Counted from the stretch's first letter, positions 34,606 through 43,078 are shown. The stretch is 64,000 nucleotides of DNA from JAYFQF01 sp034927285 (GCA_034927285.1 JAYFQF010000016.1:1-64000), one strand, 5' to 3'. Notes: generated by a model from the sequence alone, not told the origin. Made by a program: numbers and translations.

Positions 34606-36456
34606 TCATCCCCGCAGCCGCCAAATCGGAAACTGCCGGAACCCCTCCTGCTCCTCAGGACTCAGCAGCCCATAATAATACTCGCAATCCTGGTCATTCC
34701 CCAATAGAATAGCGATTCCCAGCTGCAAGGCGGCCCATGGCACTCCGGTGCCAGGGCTGCCTTTTTCTTTTTCCGTACCGCCGGCTCTTTGCTCAGTCTC
34801 CCGCCGCAGGCGGTAAAGCCGCTCCCGGGCCTCTGCCGGCAAGGAGCCTTTGCGGGCCAGGCACTGGAAATAATTCAGTTCTTCCTCCGGCCGGCCCCGC
34901 TGCCGCACCAGATGCCGCCCCACGCTTTCACAAACGGTCAAAAGTTCCGGCCGGGGCTTTTGGTCATAGGCTCCCAGCATATCCAGAAGCGTCAGGTTCA
35001 ACCGGTCCAGATAGTATTCCGTAGGTTCTATGGACAATAAATCCTTTTCCAATACATCGTAGTCGATATTCGAAAGTTCGGCATAACCGGACCGGTCAAT
35101 AAGCAGATACGGGCTGATGGCCACCTGGCCGATATCCTCCCGCTCCACCCGGCAGTCCCATTTTTTATCGGCAAAGGCGCAGCTGATGCGATAGGTTCTT
35201 TCCCCCAGTTCGGGAAGCCGCTCCATGGCCAGGCACAAGGCCAGGTTTCCCAGGTTTTTTCGTACCAGAAAGGGCAGCTCCTTCTGCTCCAGCTTGATGA
35301 CTCCTTCATTTTGCCAGGCCAGATCTAAAACCTGCAGAAAAGCCCTTTCCCTTTCTTTCATCCGGCCGGTTTTTTCCTCCAGCAAAAGATCGTAATTTAA
35401 TTCTTCTTTTACTCCGTAGTAAGCCAGCATCCGCTCCATGCGTTCCATTCCCTCCAGGAATTTCGACACTTCCCGGATCTGCTTTTGGCTGAAGCCGTTG
35501 AATTCAAAAAGGCTGCCGCCGATTTCCAGCCTGCAGGCGCCGCCCATCGCCAATACACAGCGGGCGGCCCGGATCCTTTGATTCAGCCCGCCCCGGAGCT
35601 GGTAGGACAGCTTCTTTTGCACCGTATCCGCCGTAAAACAGCCGCCGAAACGGAAGCGATATCCTCCTGCCAGCACTTCCAGATCCACCCGGTCGAAAAA
35701 TCCTTCCCCGTTGACCTTTACCGTCAGGGGGGCATGAGGCACCTGAAGGATTTCCACGATGACCTTTTTCAGCGGCACCTTGATTTTTCCTCCTGCCAGG
35801 TCGCCGTAAAGATACAGCTCTTTGCCGAAAAACCCCGGCCAGGGGGTTTCATTTTCCTCCCGGCGTCTCACTTCCACAAAAGCCGAGGAGTAGCGCTCAA
35901 AGTTGGTCAGGCCGGGCTGCCCCGCCCTCAGCGTTGGACTGGCCTCCACTGTGCCGAACTGCATTTTCCGGTTCAGCCTGAAGTTCCAGCATATCTCTTC
36001 GAGTTTTTCATACTCCCGGGGCAGGGCCTTCATGGTTACGCTTTTCTTTCCGCTCCGGCTCTTTTGCGCACTTTGCTTCAGCAGCTTTTTCAGGTCGTAA
36101 GGCAAAAGGGCGGCGTAATAAAAACGATAGCGGTCATGGTCGTGGATCAAGGCCACAAAGTATAATACGCCGCCGTCCCCCTCATACTTCCGCAGGTCCT
36201 CCAGCCGTAAAAGCTCCGCCACTTTTTCTTTATCCAGCTTTTCCGGTTCTTTTACCCAATGGCTTTTTACCTGCACCCGTATGGGCCCGATATAGTTGGC
36301 GTTGGTTTTGGGCGTGTTCTTATACAGCCGGATTTCCCCGTCCCAGCAAGGAGTTTTATCCTCCCGCTTGAAATCCCCCACCAGCCGGGGGCTGCGGTTC
36401 AGTAAATCCGTCAGCTTCGTTATACTGATACGTTCCAGGTCCTCGTTGTCAAACAT
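34606..36456 (-). CDS. Nuclease-like protein with DUF4365-type N-terminus, possible defence component
   Basis: A 616-residue soluble protein. The N-terminal 150 residues resemble DUF4365-type PD-(D/E)xK nuclease domains: Glu8, then WDGEIRLY with Asp39/Glu41, and IRVQVKSH with Gln62/Lys64, followed by a strand-rich segment (VLYFVALIHDHDRYRFYYA). The remaining 450 residues are not recognised; they are rich in Leu, Glu and Arg. The ATG at 36456 has GGGAG eight bases upstream and is preferred to a TTG at 36483. It lies 314 bases downstream of a RecF/OLD-like ATPase gene on the same strand. Such pairs are often antiviral, but this is inference. Confidence 0.6.
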   Translation of the reverse strand: MFDNEDLERISITKLTDLLNRSPRLVGDFKREDKTPCWDGEIRLYKNTPKTNANYIGPIRVQVKSHWVKEPEKLDKEKVAELLRLEDLRKYEGDGGVLYFVALIHDHDRYRFYYAALLPYDLKKLLKQSAQKSRSGKKSVTMKALPREYEKLEEICWNFRLNRKMQFGTVEASPTLRAGQPGLTNFERYSSAFVEVRRREENETPWPGFFGKELYLYGDLAGGKIKVPLKKVIVEILQVPHAPLTVKVNGEGFFDRVDLEVLAGGYRFRFGGCFTADTVQKKLSYQLRGGLNQRIRAARCVLAMGGACRLEIGGSLFEFNGFSQKQIREVSKFLEGMERMERMLAYYGVKEELNYDLLLEEKTGRMKERERAFLQVLDLAWQNEGVIKLEQKELPFLVRKNLGNLALCLAMERLPELGERTYRISCAFADKKWDCRVEREDIGQVAISPYLLIDRSGYAELSNIDYDVLEKDLLSIEPTEYYLDRLNLTLLDMLGAYDQKPRPELLTVCESVGRHLVRQRGRPEEELNYFQCLARKGSLPAEARERLYRLRRETEQRAGGTEKEKGSPGTGVPWAALQLGIAILLGNDQDCEYYYGLLSPEEQEGFRQFPIWRLRG

Positions 36457-36770
36457 AGGCGACACTCCCGTTTGCTCCGTCAATTCTTTACCTTTTTCGC
36501 CAAGCTCTTCCCTTTTCCTGCCTTTGCCCTCTTTCTCGTTCCGGCCACGGTGTGGATAACCGTCAATAAAATCACACTTTTATGATAAAATAGTGATTAA
36601 AAATCACATAATCATGTATATTTGATTCCCGTTGCCTTTAGTATAATAAAAACCTGCCCCATGAACAAAGCTTCTGCCTTTACTTTTACCCTTACCTTTA
36701 CATCTGTCCCCCTGACCTCCCCTGGCTCATCTTATCCGGCAGGCCTTTTTCTGTCTTTCCTCCTGTCTTC
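36457..36770. other. Intergenic region between the ATPase and nuclease-like genes
   Basis: This 314-base gap is A+T-rich in its centre. It holds the 15-bp palindrome at 36593-36607 and a run of degenerate ACCTTTAC-like repeats at 36675-36715. I see no gene and no convincing terminator. Confidence 0.5.
36593..36607. promoter_or_regulatory. 15-bp palindrome, candidate operator
   Basis: GTGATTAAAAATCAC is a perfect dyad (six-base arms, three-base centre). Related half-sites (GTGATT or AATCAC) recur within 40 bases, at about 36570-36576 and 36614. It lies about 140 bases upstream of the nuclease-like gene start. A dimeric regulator could bind here. Confidence 0.45.
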
Positions 36771-38168
36771 CTACTGCCTTTCTTCCTCCGCCGCCCTCTC
36801 CCCCTGGCCGCCGATGGAAAGCCGCCCCGTCTCCGGCGCCCCGCCAAACTCCCCGGCCATATACCGTCGGCAATAGCTGCCGGTACGCCGGAAATAGTAG
36901 TTCCGCCGGCTGTCCTCGGCGAAATCCGCCAGGGAATACAGAACGGTGCCGCCGTCCTCATCTTTCTCCGCCAGCCACACCTGATCCTGCCGCAAGGCGT
37001 CGTTATAGATCTGCCAGACGTCATGAGAGGTAAAAATCAGCTGGGCGCAGCGGGGATTTTGTTCCCGGTCGCCAAAGAGCCGCAAAAGCTCCCCCAAAGC
37101 CCGGGGATGAAGTTGTCCTCCCAGGCCGTCCACCGCCAGCAGGCCGCCGCCCTCCAGTACAAAACGCAGCCGGGGATACAATAAAAGCAGGGTCCGCAGA
37201 CCGGCGCTTTCCTCCCGCCAGGGTACGGAAATCCGGCCGCCGGTGGTCCCCTGCCGGTGTATAATGACAAAATCGGCTTCGGTTCGCACTTCCGCCACGC
37301 TGCCGTCAAAGCTTCGGAGAAATGCCGCGGCCCGCCGCAGCATTTCTTCGTCTCCGGCCATTTCTCCCAGGGTCTGGCCTTTCAGCTCCGCCAGCTCCGG
37401 CGCCGACTGCAGGCAGGCAAAATCCCAATGCAAAAACCAAGTATATACCTGGACCAAGGTCCCCTCACCCAGCAGGGGAGCCAAAGAAAGCAGCAGGCAG
37501 TTTTCATTCAGGCGCTGCCGGATGGCCTCCTGAAACAGCGCCAGCTCCCGGTAACGCCGGCTGATTAAAACGGCGGAGCAGTCCAGCTTCAGCCCTTTGC
37601 GCTGAAACAAGATTTTTTCCTGGCCGGAGTAGCGGGCCCGCCGGCTCAGCCATTCTTCCGCCACGCCCCCTTCCTCCAGCACAAATCCATATTTGTAAAT
37701 CTCCCGCCGGCAGCTGTCTGCGGCGATAAACTCCACCTCAAAAAGGCTTGCCGCTTCCAAGCCGGCTTCCGCCCCGCCCGGCTCGCGCTCCTTATTTCCC
37801 AGACCCTTCATGGTTACGCCAATAAGTCCTTCCGGCCTTTCTTCCGCCGCTCTGCCGCCGCTGCCGGCGCCGCCGCCCCCCTCGTCCCGGGTCTGAGGAG
37901 CGCGGTCCCCAAAGCCAAATCCCTCCGGCCGCAGGCAGCCCCTTTCCGCCGAGCCCAAAACGCAGCGGGCCATAAAGGCCAGGGCCCCCAAGACATTGCT
38001 TTTGCCGGCGCCGTTGGGTCCAAAAATCGCCGCGGCCCCCAAAAGCCGCCGCCGGTCCACCGTCAGCACCCGTTCCGACTGGCCGCATTTGGCCGTGGCC
38101 GCCAGGCTAAGGCAGGTTTCCTCCCGAAAGGAGCGGTAGTTCCTGAAGGTAAAATTGATCAGCATCAT
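36771..38168 (-). CDS. RecF/OLD-like AAA family ATPase with atypical Walker B
   Basis: A 465-residue ABC-type ATPase of the AAA_15/AAA_21 group. The start INFTFRNYRSFREET is typical; Walker A GPNGAGKS is at 50-57, an ESAGLRTLL signature-like segment lies near 320-328, and the switch histidine is in FTSHD (about 379-383). The Walker B region reads LLAVDGLGGQLHP, with Gly348 where the catalytic Glu is expected. A Gly/Ala/Arg-rich insert lies at about 85-138. GGAGG lies five bases before the ATG at 38168. Related ATPases pair with nucleases in antiphage systems; here the nuclease-like gene lies downstream. Confidence 0.8.
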   Translation of the reverse strand: MMLINFTFRNYRSFREETCLSLAATAKCGQSERVLTVDRRRLLGAAAIFGPNGAGKSNVLGALAFMARCVLGSAERGCLRPEGFGFGDRAPQTRDEGGGGAGSGGRAAEERPEGLIGVTMKGLGNKEREPGGAEAGLEAASLFEVEFIAADSCRREIYKYGFVLEEGGVAEEWLSRRARYSGQEKILFQRKGLKLDCSAVLISRRYRELALFQEAIRQRLNENCLLLSLAPLLGEGTLVQVYTWFLHWDFACLQSAPELAELKGQTLGEMAGDEEMLRRAAAFLRSFDGSVAEVRTEADFVIIHRQGTTGGRISVPWREESAGLRTLLLLYPRLRFVLEGGGLLAVDGLGGQLHPRALGELLRLFGDREQNPRCAQLIFTSHDVWQIYNDALRQDQVWLAEKDEDGGTVLYSLADFAEDSRRNYYFRRTGSYCRRYMAGEFGGAPETGRLSIGGQGERAAEEERQ

Positions 38169-38293
38169 AAACGCCTCCGCCCTGGTCCGAATTTGCGGCA
38201 AGGAACCATCGGACCCGACTTTGCCGGTTGAAGCGCAAGATCCCGGATCAAGCTCAATTAAAGGCAGCGCCCCGGATCGTTTCCCCGATGATT

Positions 38294-38319
38294 AAAAAAA
38301 GACGGCAACTCCGCCGTCT
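38294..38319 (-). terminator. Rho-independent terminator
   Basis: Minus strand AGACGGC pairs with GCCGTCT around a 6-base loop and is followed by six or more T residues. It lies about 210 bases beyond the TagA-like gene's stop and ahead of the ATPase gene, so it ends the upstream transcript. Confidence 0.75.
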
Positions 38320-38446
38320 CTTCTTGCCCGTTCCTATTTTATTGCATTTTGTCAAATTATTTTTCTACATTTTGCAATTCCGTTACCGGCAGCCCTATCT
38401 CACTGTCCGGCTTGTCCTCCGCTTATTCGCTGGCCCGTTCCGCTTT

Positions 38447-38530
38447 TTTCATCCTTCTTTTTCTTTTGCCTTCTTTTTTGCCTTCTATCTCTTCTTTTTT
38501 GCCTTCCATCTCTTCTTTCTTTCCTTCTAT
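38447..38530. repeat. Pyrimidine-rich short tandem repeats
   Basis: The + strand carries repeated TTTTGCCTTC(T/C)ATCTCTTC units of about 20 bases plus degenerate copies, immediately after the TagA-like gene's stop. Read on the minus strand they are GA-rich. The rest of 38169-38526 holds only the terminator at 38294 and no gene. Confidence 0.6.
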
Positions 38531-39504
38531 CGTTCCGATTCTTTTGCCTGGCGTTTTACCGCCAGGGCAAACCGGGGCAAAGCCCAAAAACGACCCAGCC
38601 GTTTAGGGTTCTGCGCAAAACGGTAGGCCCATTCCATGCCGATTTTCTGGATCCAGCGGGGAGCCCGCTTCACCCGGCCGCTCAAGACGTCGAAGGAGCC
38701 GCCTACGCCCATGCAAAGGCCCGCGCCCAGCCGCTGCCGGTTTTCCTCCACAAAAAGATCCTGCCGGGGAAAGCCCAGGGCCACAAACAGCAGCTCCGGC
38801 TTCAGCCCGCTGATTTCCTCCAGGATCTTCTTTTCTTCTTCCTTATCAAAATAACCGTTATGCCAGCCCAGCAGCCGCAGTTGGGGCCATTCCCGCTTCA
38901 GCCGCTCCGCCGTGCCGGCCACGGATTCCTCGGCCGCCCCCAGAAGGTACACGCCCCAGCCCCGCCGGGCTGCTTCGGCGCAAAGCCGCCAGAGCAGGTC
39001 CACTCCCGTAACCCGCTCCACCCCGGGACTGCCCAGCTGCCGGGCGGCCTTCACCGTCCCCACGCCGTCGGCAGTGATCAGATGAGCGCTGTGCAAAAGC
39101 TCCGCCTGGGCGGCGTTTCGCGACGCGGCGTAAAGGATTTCCGCATTGGCGGTCACTACCCGCAGAGGCAGGCAGCCGATACGCTGCGCCGCTCTGCCTG
39201 CCCCTTGTCCAAGGGCTTCTCCGGCCGCTCCTATTTCTCCGGCGGCTGCTTCCCCGGCTGCCGCTTTTTCGCCCCTGGCCGTTCTTTCGCCGCCAACCGC
39301 TGTTTCGCCGCTGCCGGCGCCCTCGGAAATTCTTCCGGCATCCGTACCAGCCGCCGGGTCCTGGACGCCGGGGCCGCCGGCGGCTTCGGCCGGCCCGCTT
39401 CGGCCTTCTTCTACCTTTTCGGCCAGGTAAGCCACAGTATCCGCCATGGATAGCCTGGACACCGGGAACCCTAAAATATTGACTTTGGAGATGCTTCGTC
39501 CCAT
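38527..39504 (-). CDS. WecG/TagA/CpsF-family glycosyltransferase with Gly/Ala insert
   Basis: A 325-residue GT26-family enzyme that would transfer an N-acetylhexosamine, usually ManNAc, to a lipid-linked sugar in teichoic acid or related glycopolymer synthesis. Family features are VNILGFPVSRLSMADTV at the N-terminus, VVTANAEILYAAS near 116-128, ITADGVG near 142-148, and VALGFPRQDLFVEEN in the second half. Residues 34-108 are an Ala/Gly/Glu-rich insert absent from ordinary members (about 240-250 residues), falling between the first strand-helix unit and the conserved core. GAGG upstream of the ATG. Confidence 0.85.
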   Translation of the reverse strand: MGRSISKVNILGFPVSRLSMADTVAYLAEKVEEGRSGPAEAAGGPGVQDPAAGTDAGRISEGAGSGETAVGGERTARGEKAAAGEAAAGEIGAAGEALGQGAGRAAQRIGCLPLRVVTANAEILYAASRNAAQAELLHSAHLITADGVGTVKAARQLGSPGVERVTGVDLLWRLCAEAARRGWGVYLLGAAEESVAGTAERLKREWPQLRLLGWHNGYFDKEEEKKILEEISGLKPELLFVALGFPRQDLFVEENRQRLGAGLCMGVGGSFDVLSGRVKRAPRWIQKIGMEWAYRFAQNPKRLGRFWALPRFALAVKRQAKESER

Positions 39505-39653
39505 CTCTTTTCCTCGGCCTTTCCTCAGTTTTTTCTTTCGTTTTTTCCTCGGTTCATTCTCTTTTCTTCTTTTTTCTTTCCGGCTTGTCCCCTTTGCCGG
39601 TCAGGCTTTTGCTTTCGCCAAAACTCATTCTCCGGCCTGACGGAACCTGTTGC

Positions 39654-41441
39654 CTATACCTTTGACAGCTCATCCTTGAAAGCGGGCCGGTCGCTATATC
39701 GGCCCAAAAGCTTTTCTTTGATTTCCGCCGCACACTCTTCGCCGCCGTTTTTTTTCAGCTTGCGGATAATGGCGCATACCTCCCGATACTCCTGCCGGTC
39801 CCTGGCTGAGGCGGCCTTTTCCTTAATATATTCCGCATACAGGTCCCAGACCTCCTCCCGAAATTCAGGGACAAGCTGCTCGCCATAGATTTCTACCGCC
39901 CATGAATTCTCCCGGACGTATTCCAGAAGCTTTTGCTTTTCCCCCTCCTCGATGAGGATATCCGGATACACGTAAGAAAACTTTCTTTTTTGATTTTCCA
40001 TCCTAGCAATGATTTGGGGATAAACGGCAGGCCACTCAGCGGCGTCATAGGTCTGCTTCAATTCCCGGTAATGGTTGAAGCTGCCCTCCAGAATAAACTC
40101 CAGGGCGGTTTGCCGCGTCTCCTCCAGCTTGCCGGCAAGCCGGCAGGCTTTGTACCGATACTCCTTCCATTGCCTTACCAGGCTGGCATGGGCCTCATCC
40201 TCTTTTTCCCCTTCCCGGGAAAGCCGGATGACTTCCTCATAATCCTTTCCCGCCAGAGCGCCTTCAACGGCCATTTTCCTGAAGGCCGGGTACCGAAGGT
40301 TTCGCCGGATAAACTCACAGGCCTTTTCTTGTCCTTCGTATTGCAGGATCATTCGGTACCGGATAAGCTCCACTTTTTCCGCAAAGGATCTTCCGGCCCA
40401 GGTATCCTCTTTTCCTTTTTCCGCCAGCTTATCTAAATCTTTTTCCAGTTTTTTTCGGGAGGCCGGCGTATCCGCCAGGGTGGCGGAAATTTCCAGGAGT
40501 TCCAGCCGCCAGTTGCTCCAGTTAGTATACCGCTTATTTGCCGCTTCTTTCAGCAGCGTTTGGAAAATGCTCTCTTTTTCTGCCGGAGTCAACCCTTCAG
40601 TCCCAACTATTTCGACAATGAAGCCAAAGCTTTCGCTGATTACCTCTCCCACCACACCGCCGGAATCGTCGGCCCGGCCCAGCAGCCGCATCATCTCATG
40701 GGCGACGCAAAGACCAAGGGCCAGAGCCTGGAGGCTTTTCTTTTTTTCCAAAACGCTCCGGGCCTTTTCCAGCACCATTTCAGCGCCCCTGACCGCCTCA
40801 AAAGTATCGCCGTAGCGCACAAAGCCCTGCCGGTCCGCATGGTTTTCGATGCAGACCCGGATCAGGGCCACGGCTCTGGCAATTTCCTCTTTGTCGTCAC
40901 CCTCTTCAAAATCCAGTTGGATCCGCCGCTGAATTTGTTCATCCCAGACTGCCAGGTTCAGGAGGAACTGAACCAGTTCTTCCTTTGTCCTTTTGGAAAG
41001 TATGGCTTCCAGATCCGGCGTTCTTCTTGTCTCCGGACCGGAACCCCCGGCTGATTCAGGGCCCGCCGCCGGGAAGACGCTTTCCGGGGCCGTGTTTTCC
41101 GGACCCGTGTTTTCCGGGGCCGTGTTTTCCGGACCCGTGTTTTCCGGACCCGTGTTTTCCGGGTCCTGGTCTTCCTTAAGCTCCCGTAAGGCAAAAAACA
41201 CCGCCGCCTGATGCTTGCAATGCTCTCCCAGGTCATAGGGGCAATCGCACCAGCTGTCCAGGATGCCGCCCTCATCATCAAGCTCAACTTCCACAGTATA
41301 CGGCCAATTGCCTTGAACCGCCGCCCGGTACAGTTTTTTTTCTGTTTCCTCCAAGGAAATTATCCGTCCGCCGGCGTAATAGTCGTAGCCCCTGGCAAGG
41401 ATCTTTTCATCGATAAAACCTTCAAAGTCGTCAAGATTCAT
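39654..41441 (-). CDS. SWIM zinc-finger protein
   Basis: A 595-residue protein with a SWIM zinc-binding motif near its N-terminus (CDCPYDLGEHCKH; Cys65, Cys67, Cys75, His77). This is followed by a Pro/Glu/Asn/Thr repeat tract at about 94-120 and a long helical C-terminal half. SWIM domains bind nucleic acid or protein. In bacteria such stand-alone proteins are often encoded near SWI2/SNF2 helicases, but none is present here. The function is unknown. AGGGGGA lies upstream of the ATG. Confidence 0.8.
   Translation of the reverse strand: MNLDDFEGFIDEKILARGYDYYAGGRIISLEETEKKLYRAAVQGNWPYTVEVELDDEGGILDSWCDCPYDLGEHCKHQAAVFFALRELKEDQDPENTGPENTGPENTAPENTGPENTAPESVFPAAGPESAGGSGPETRRTPDLEAILSKRTKEELVQFLLNLAVWDEQIQRRIQLDFEEGDDKEEIARAVALIRVCIENHADRQGFVRYGDTFEAVRGAEMVLEKARSVLEKKKSLQALALGLCVAHEMMRLLGRADDSGGVVGEVISESFGFIVEIVGTEGLTPAEKESIFQTLLKEAANKRYTNWSNWRLELLEISATLADTPASRKKLEKDLDKLAEKGKEDTWAGRSFAEKVELIRYRMILQYEGQEKACEFIRRNLRYPAFRKMAVEGALAGKDYEEVIRLSREGEKEDEAHASLVRQWKEYRYKACRLAGKLEETRQTALEFILEGSFNHYRELKQTYDAAEWPAVYPQIIARMENQKRKFSYVYPDILIEEGEKQKLLEYVRENSWAVEIYGEQLVPEFREEVWDLYAEYIKEKAASARDRQEYREVCAIIRKLKKNGGEECAAEIKEKLLGRYSDRPAFKDELSKV
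41079..41162. repeat. 15-bp coding minisatellite
   Basis: About five units of GTTTTCCGG(A/G)(C/G)CCGT in the SWIM gene encode PENTG/PENTA pentapeptides in tandem. The unit is a multiple of three, so copy number can change without shifting the frame. Confidence 0.85.
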
Positions 41442-41671
41442 CTTTTCTGATCCCCCTTCTCCGCTTATTGCAGCCGCCTGGCGCCCACCCGGCAGACCCT
41501 TCTTTCCCCGCTGTCTGTATTCTGGACATATTTCGGACGTGCCTTATCCGGTTTCCGTGATAAAAAGGCGGCCGCAAGCAGGCACCTTCTCCCCGGCGTC
41601 TTCCTTGAGACATTTAAACATGGCATAGCGGCCGATCTTGGCGCAAACAGACATCCGAAGTCTTACCCCGG

Positions 41672-42283
41672 TTAAAATTCCCGCTTTTCCTTCACGGATA
41701 AATAAGGGCTGTCCGCCAGGATAAACCGCCAGGGGTACTCCCGGGCCTCGCCGGCGTAGTCGATATTGATGCGGGGCGTCACGGCGATTCGCTCCGATCC
41801 CCGGTCCGGCCCCCATTCCACATAAAAAGGCGGTCGGCAAAGGTCGGCGCCGTAGCTCTCTTTGTCAATGCCCAAAGCCTGGCAGAGCTTGCCGGGGCCG
41901 CTGCACAAAGCGTTGAGCTTTTCCTGCTTCCGCCGTTTTTGCATCAGCGGAATTCCTGCCAAAGGCTCCAGGGCCCGCACCAGGGCCATTTCCGGAAAGC
42001 CTTCCTCCCGGGTGACGATATTCATGCAATAGTACATGCCATAAATCAGATATACATAGGCGTGCCCGCCCGGGCCGTACTGCACCGCCGTCCGGCCGCC
42101 GTCCCGGCCCCGGTGCTTATAGGAATGGGCCGCCGCGTCCATGGGCCCGATATAGGCTTCCGTCTCCACGATCCGGCCTTTGACGGTCCCCTCAGGGCTT
42201 TCCATCACCAGCACCTGGCCCAAAAGCTCCCGGGCCACAGTAAGGGTGTCGCGCAGATAAAAGTCCCGTTCTATGATGGCCAT
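41672..42283 (-). CDS. 3-methyladenine DNA glycosylase (AAG/Mpg family)
   Basis: A 203-residue monofunctional DNA glycosylase that removes alkylated purines. Characteristic blocks are ARELLGQVLVM, GRIVETEAYIGPMDAAAHS (with the catalytic Glu of the ETEAY segment), YVYLIYGMYYCMNIV and SGPGKLCQALGI. Length is normal for the family. The start at 42283 (ATG, GGAGG five bases upstream) is preferred to the ATG five codons earlier, which overlaps the ribosome binding site. The 230 bases downstream, to the SWIM gene start, hold nothing I recognise. Confidence 0.92.
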   Translation of the reverse strand: MAIIERDFYLRDTLTVARELLGQVLVMESPEGTVKGRIVETEAYIGPMDAAAHSYKHRGRDGGRTAVQYGPGGHAYVYLIYGMYYCMNIVTREEGFPEMALVRALEPLAGIPLMQKRRKQEKLNALCSGPGKLCQALGIDKESYGADLCRPPFYVEWGPDRGSERIAVTPRINIDYAGEAREYPWRFILADSPYLSVKEKREF

Positions 42284-42394
42284 CCGTTCCTCCCGCATCG
42301 ATTTTTGTCTTTATTTTAGGCAAAAATTTGCCGCTTATTATACCATGAATTCTGCTCCCGACTCGGCCTGCTCTTTACTTGCCGCTAACCGCTC

Positions 42395-42445
42395 GGCCCG
42401 CCACGTAAGGTAAATTATGATGTAATTCGCTCCGCTTATTATAAT
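42395..42445 (-). repeat. Dispersed promoter-like repeat, copy C
   Basis: Read on the minus strand this begins ATTATAATAAGC and continues to TGGCGGGCCGAG. It resembles the + strand copies at 63293 and 63395 and a minus copy at 42905. A further start-like piece (TGGTATAATAAGC, minus) lies near 42330-42345 and could serve as the -10 region of the glycosylase gene. Confidence 0.55.
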
Positions 42446-42492
42446 TTTCGGTCAGTGCCCGTTGGCCGAAGAAGGAAAAACAACTCAGCTTT

Positions 42493-42711
42493 GTTTACCG
42501 GGATTTTATCATGTTTTTTCTGCAAATCCCGGTAAATTTTTTCAAAGGCTCTCCGGGAGAAGATATTCCTTCGCTCTGTCCCTGTATCAAGGACAGATTT
42601 GCGAAATCCCCGCTAAAAACAGGGCTAAAGTACCGTCACCAAAGTAAAATCTGCCCTTTGGGCGGATTTTACCGGGATTCGCTTTAAAAACAAAGCGATT
42701 TTCCGGTAAAC
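42493..42711 (-). mobile_element. 219-bp double-hairpin element, copy 1
   Basis: The element begins and ends with inverted GTTTACCGG/CCGGTAAAC. Each end is itself a 43-base hairpin (42494-42536 and 42668-42710), with stems built on TTTACCGGGATTT and its complement. An inverted copy of exactly the same length lies at 63551-63769, with well-conserved ends and a diverged middle. The 12 bases outside one end (CTGATGACCTAT, minus strand) are conserved too. No protein is encoded. It could be a MITE or REP/BIME-like element, or a structured RNA. Confidence 0.75.
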
Positions 42712-42725
42712 ATAGGTCATCAGCC

Positions 42726-42920
42726 TTGAGGAGCTTGAGGGGCCTGTTGAGGAGCTTGAGGGGCCTGTTGAGGAGCTATTAAAGGGGCCCATTGAGGGGC
42801 CCTGCTGAGGAGCTATTGAAGGGGCCCATTGAGGGGCCCTGCTGAGGAGCTTGAGGGGCCCCATTGAGGGGCCCTGCTGAGGAGCTTGAGGGGCCTATCG
42901 GGGATCTGCTGAGTGCCCCT
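42726..42920. repeat. GC-rich tandem array
   Basis: About six units, each beginning GAGGAGCT and followed by one or two GGGGCC(C) blocks, in 21-base and roughly 36-base forms. The units are palindrome-rich (GGGGCCC). A 79-codon minus-strand frame across it (42625-42864) has the composition of the repeat and no ribosome binding site, so I do not call it a gene. Similar GGGnCCCTCAA text adjoins the second 219-bp element near 63515. Confidence 0.8.
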
Positions 42921-42955
42921 ATGGTGTGATTCGCTTTGCTCATTATATCATTCTT
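42905..42955 (-). repeat. Dispersed promoter-like repeat, copy E
   Basis: On the minus strand it reads TGATATAATGAGC, then GCGAATCACACCATA, matching the start of copies A and B at 63293-63446 over about 30 bases. It marks the right edge of the composite repeat region 42330-42955. Confidence 0.5.
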
Positions 42956-42992
42956 TATTCAATTGGCGGAATTTTGACAGGCAAAAACGGCC

Positions 42993-43021
42993 TTGATGTA
43001 TAAAATGCTTTATGTTATCAT
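42993..43021 (+). promoter_or_regulatory. Candidate promoter of the antisense RNA
   Basis: -35 TTGATG (42993-42998), 17-base spacer, -10 TATCAT (43016-43021). An overlapping alternative is TTGACA at 42974 with TATAAA at 42999 (19-base spacer). It points toward the 3' end of the small toxin gene. Confidence 0.5.
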
Positions 43022-43078
43022 AGAATTACAAAAAGGAGTTGTCGCTTCTGGAAGAGCGGCAGGTTCCGAAAGTTTGAT

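Noticed and set aside
40985..41211. + strand Pro/Gly/Ser-rich proteins over the SWIM gene
   Set aside because: They are antisense translations of the 15-bp repeat inside a well-supported gene.
42625..42864. Ser/Pro-rich 79-residue protein on the minus strand
   Set aside because: It is the translation of the GGGGCC array and hairpin element, with no ribosome binding site.
42726..42920. CRISPR-like array
   Set aside because: Units are contiguous without unique spacers and vary in length; no cas genes are nearby.
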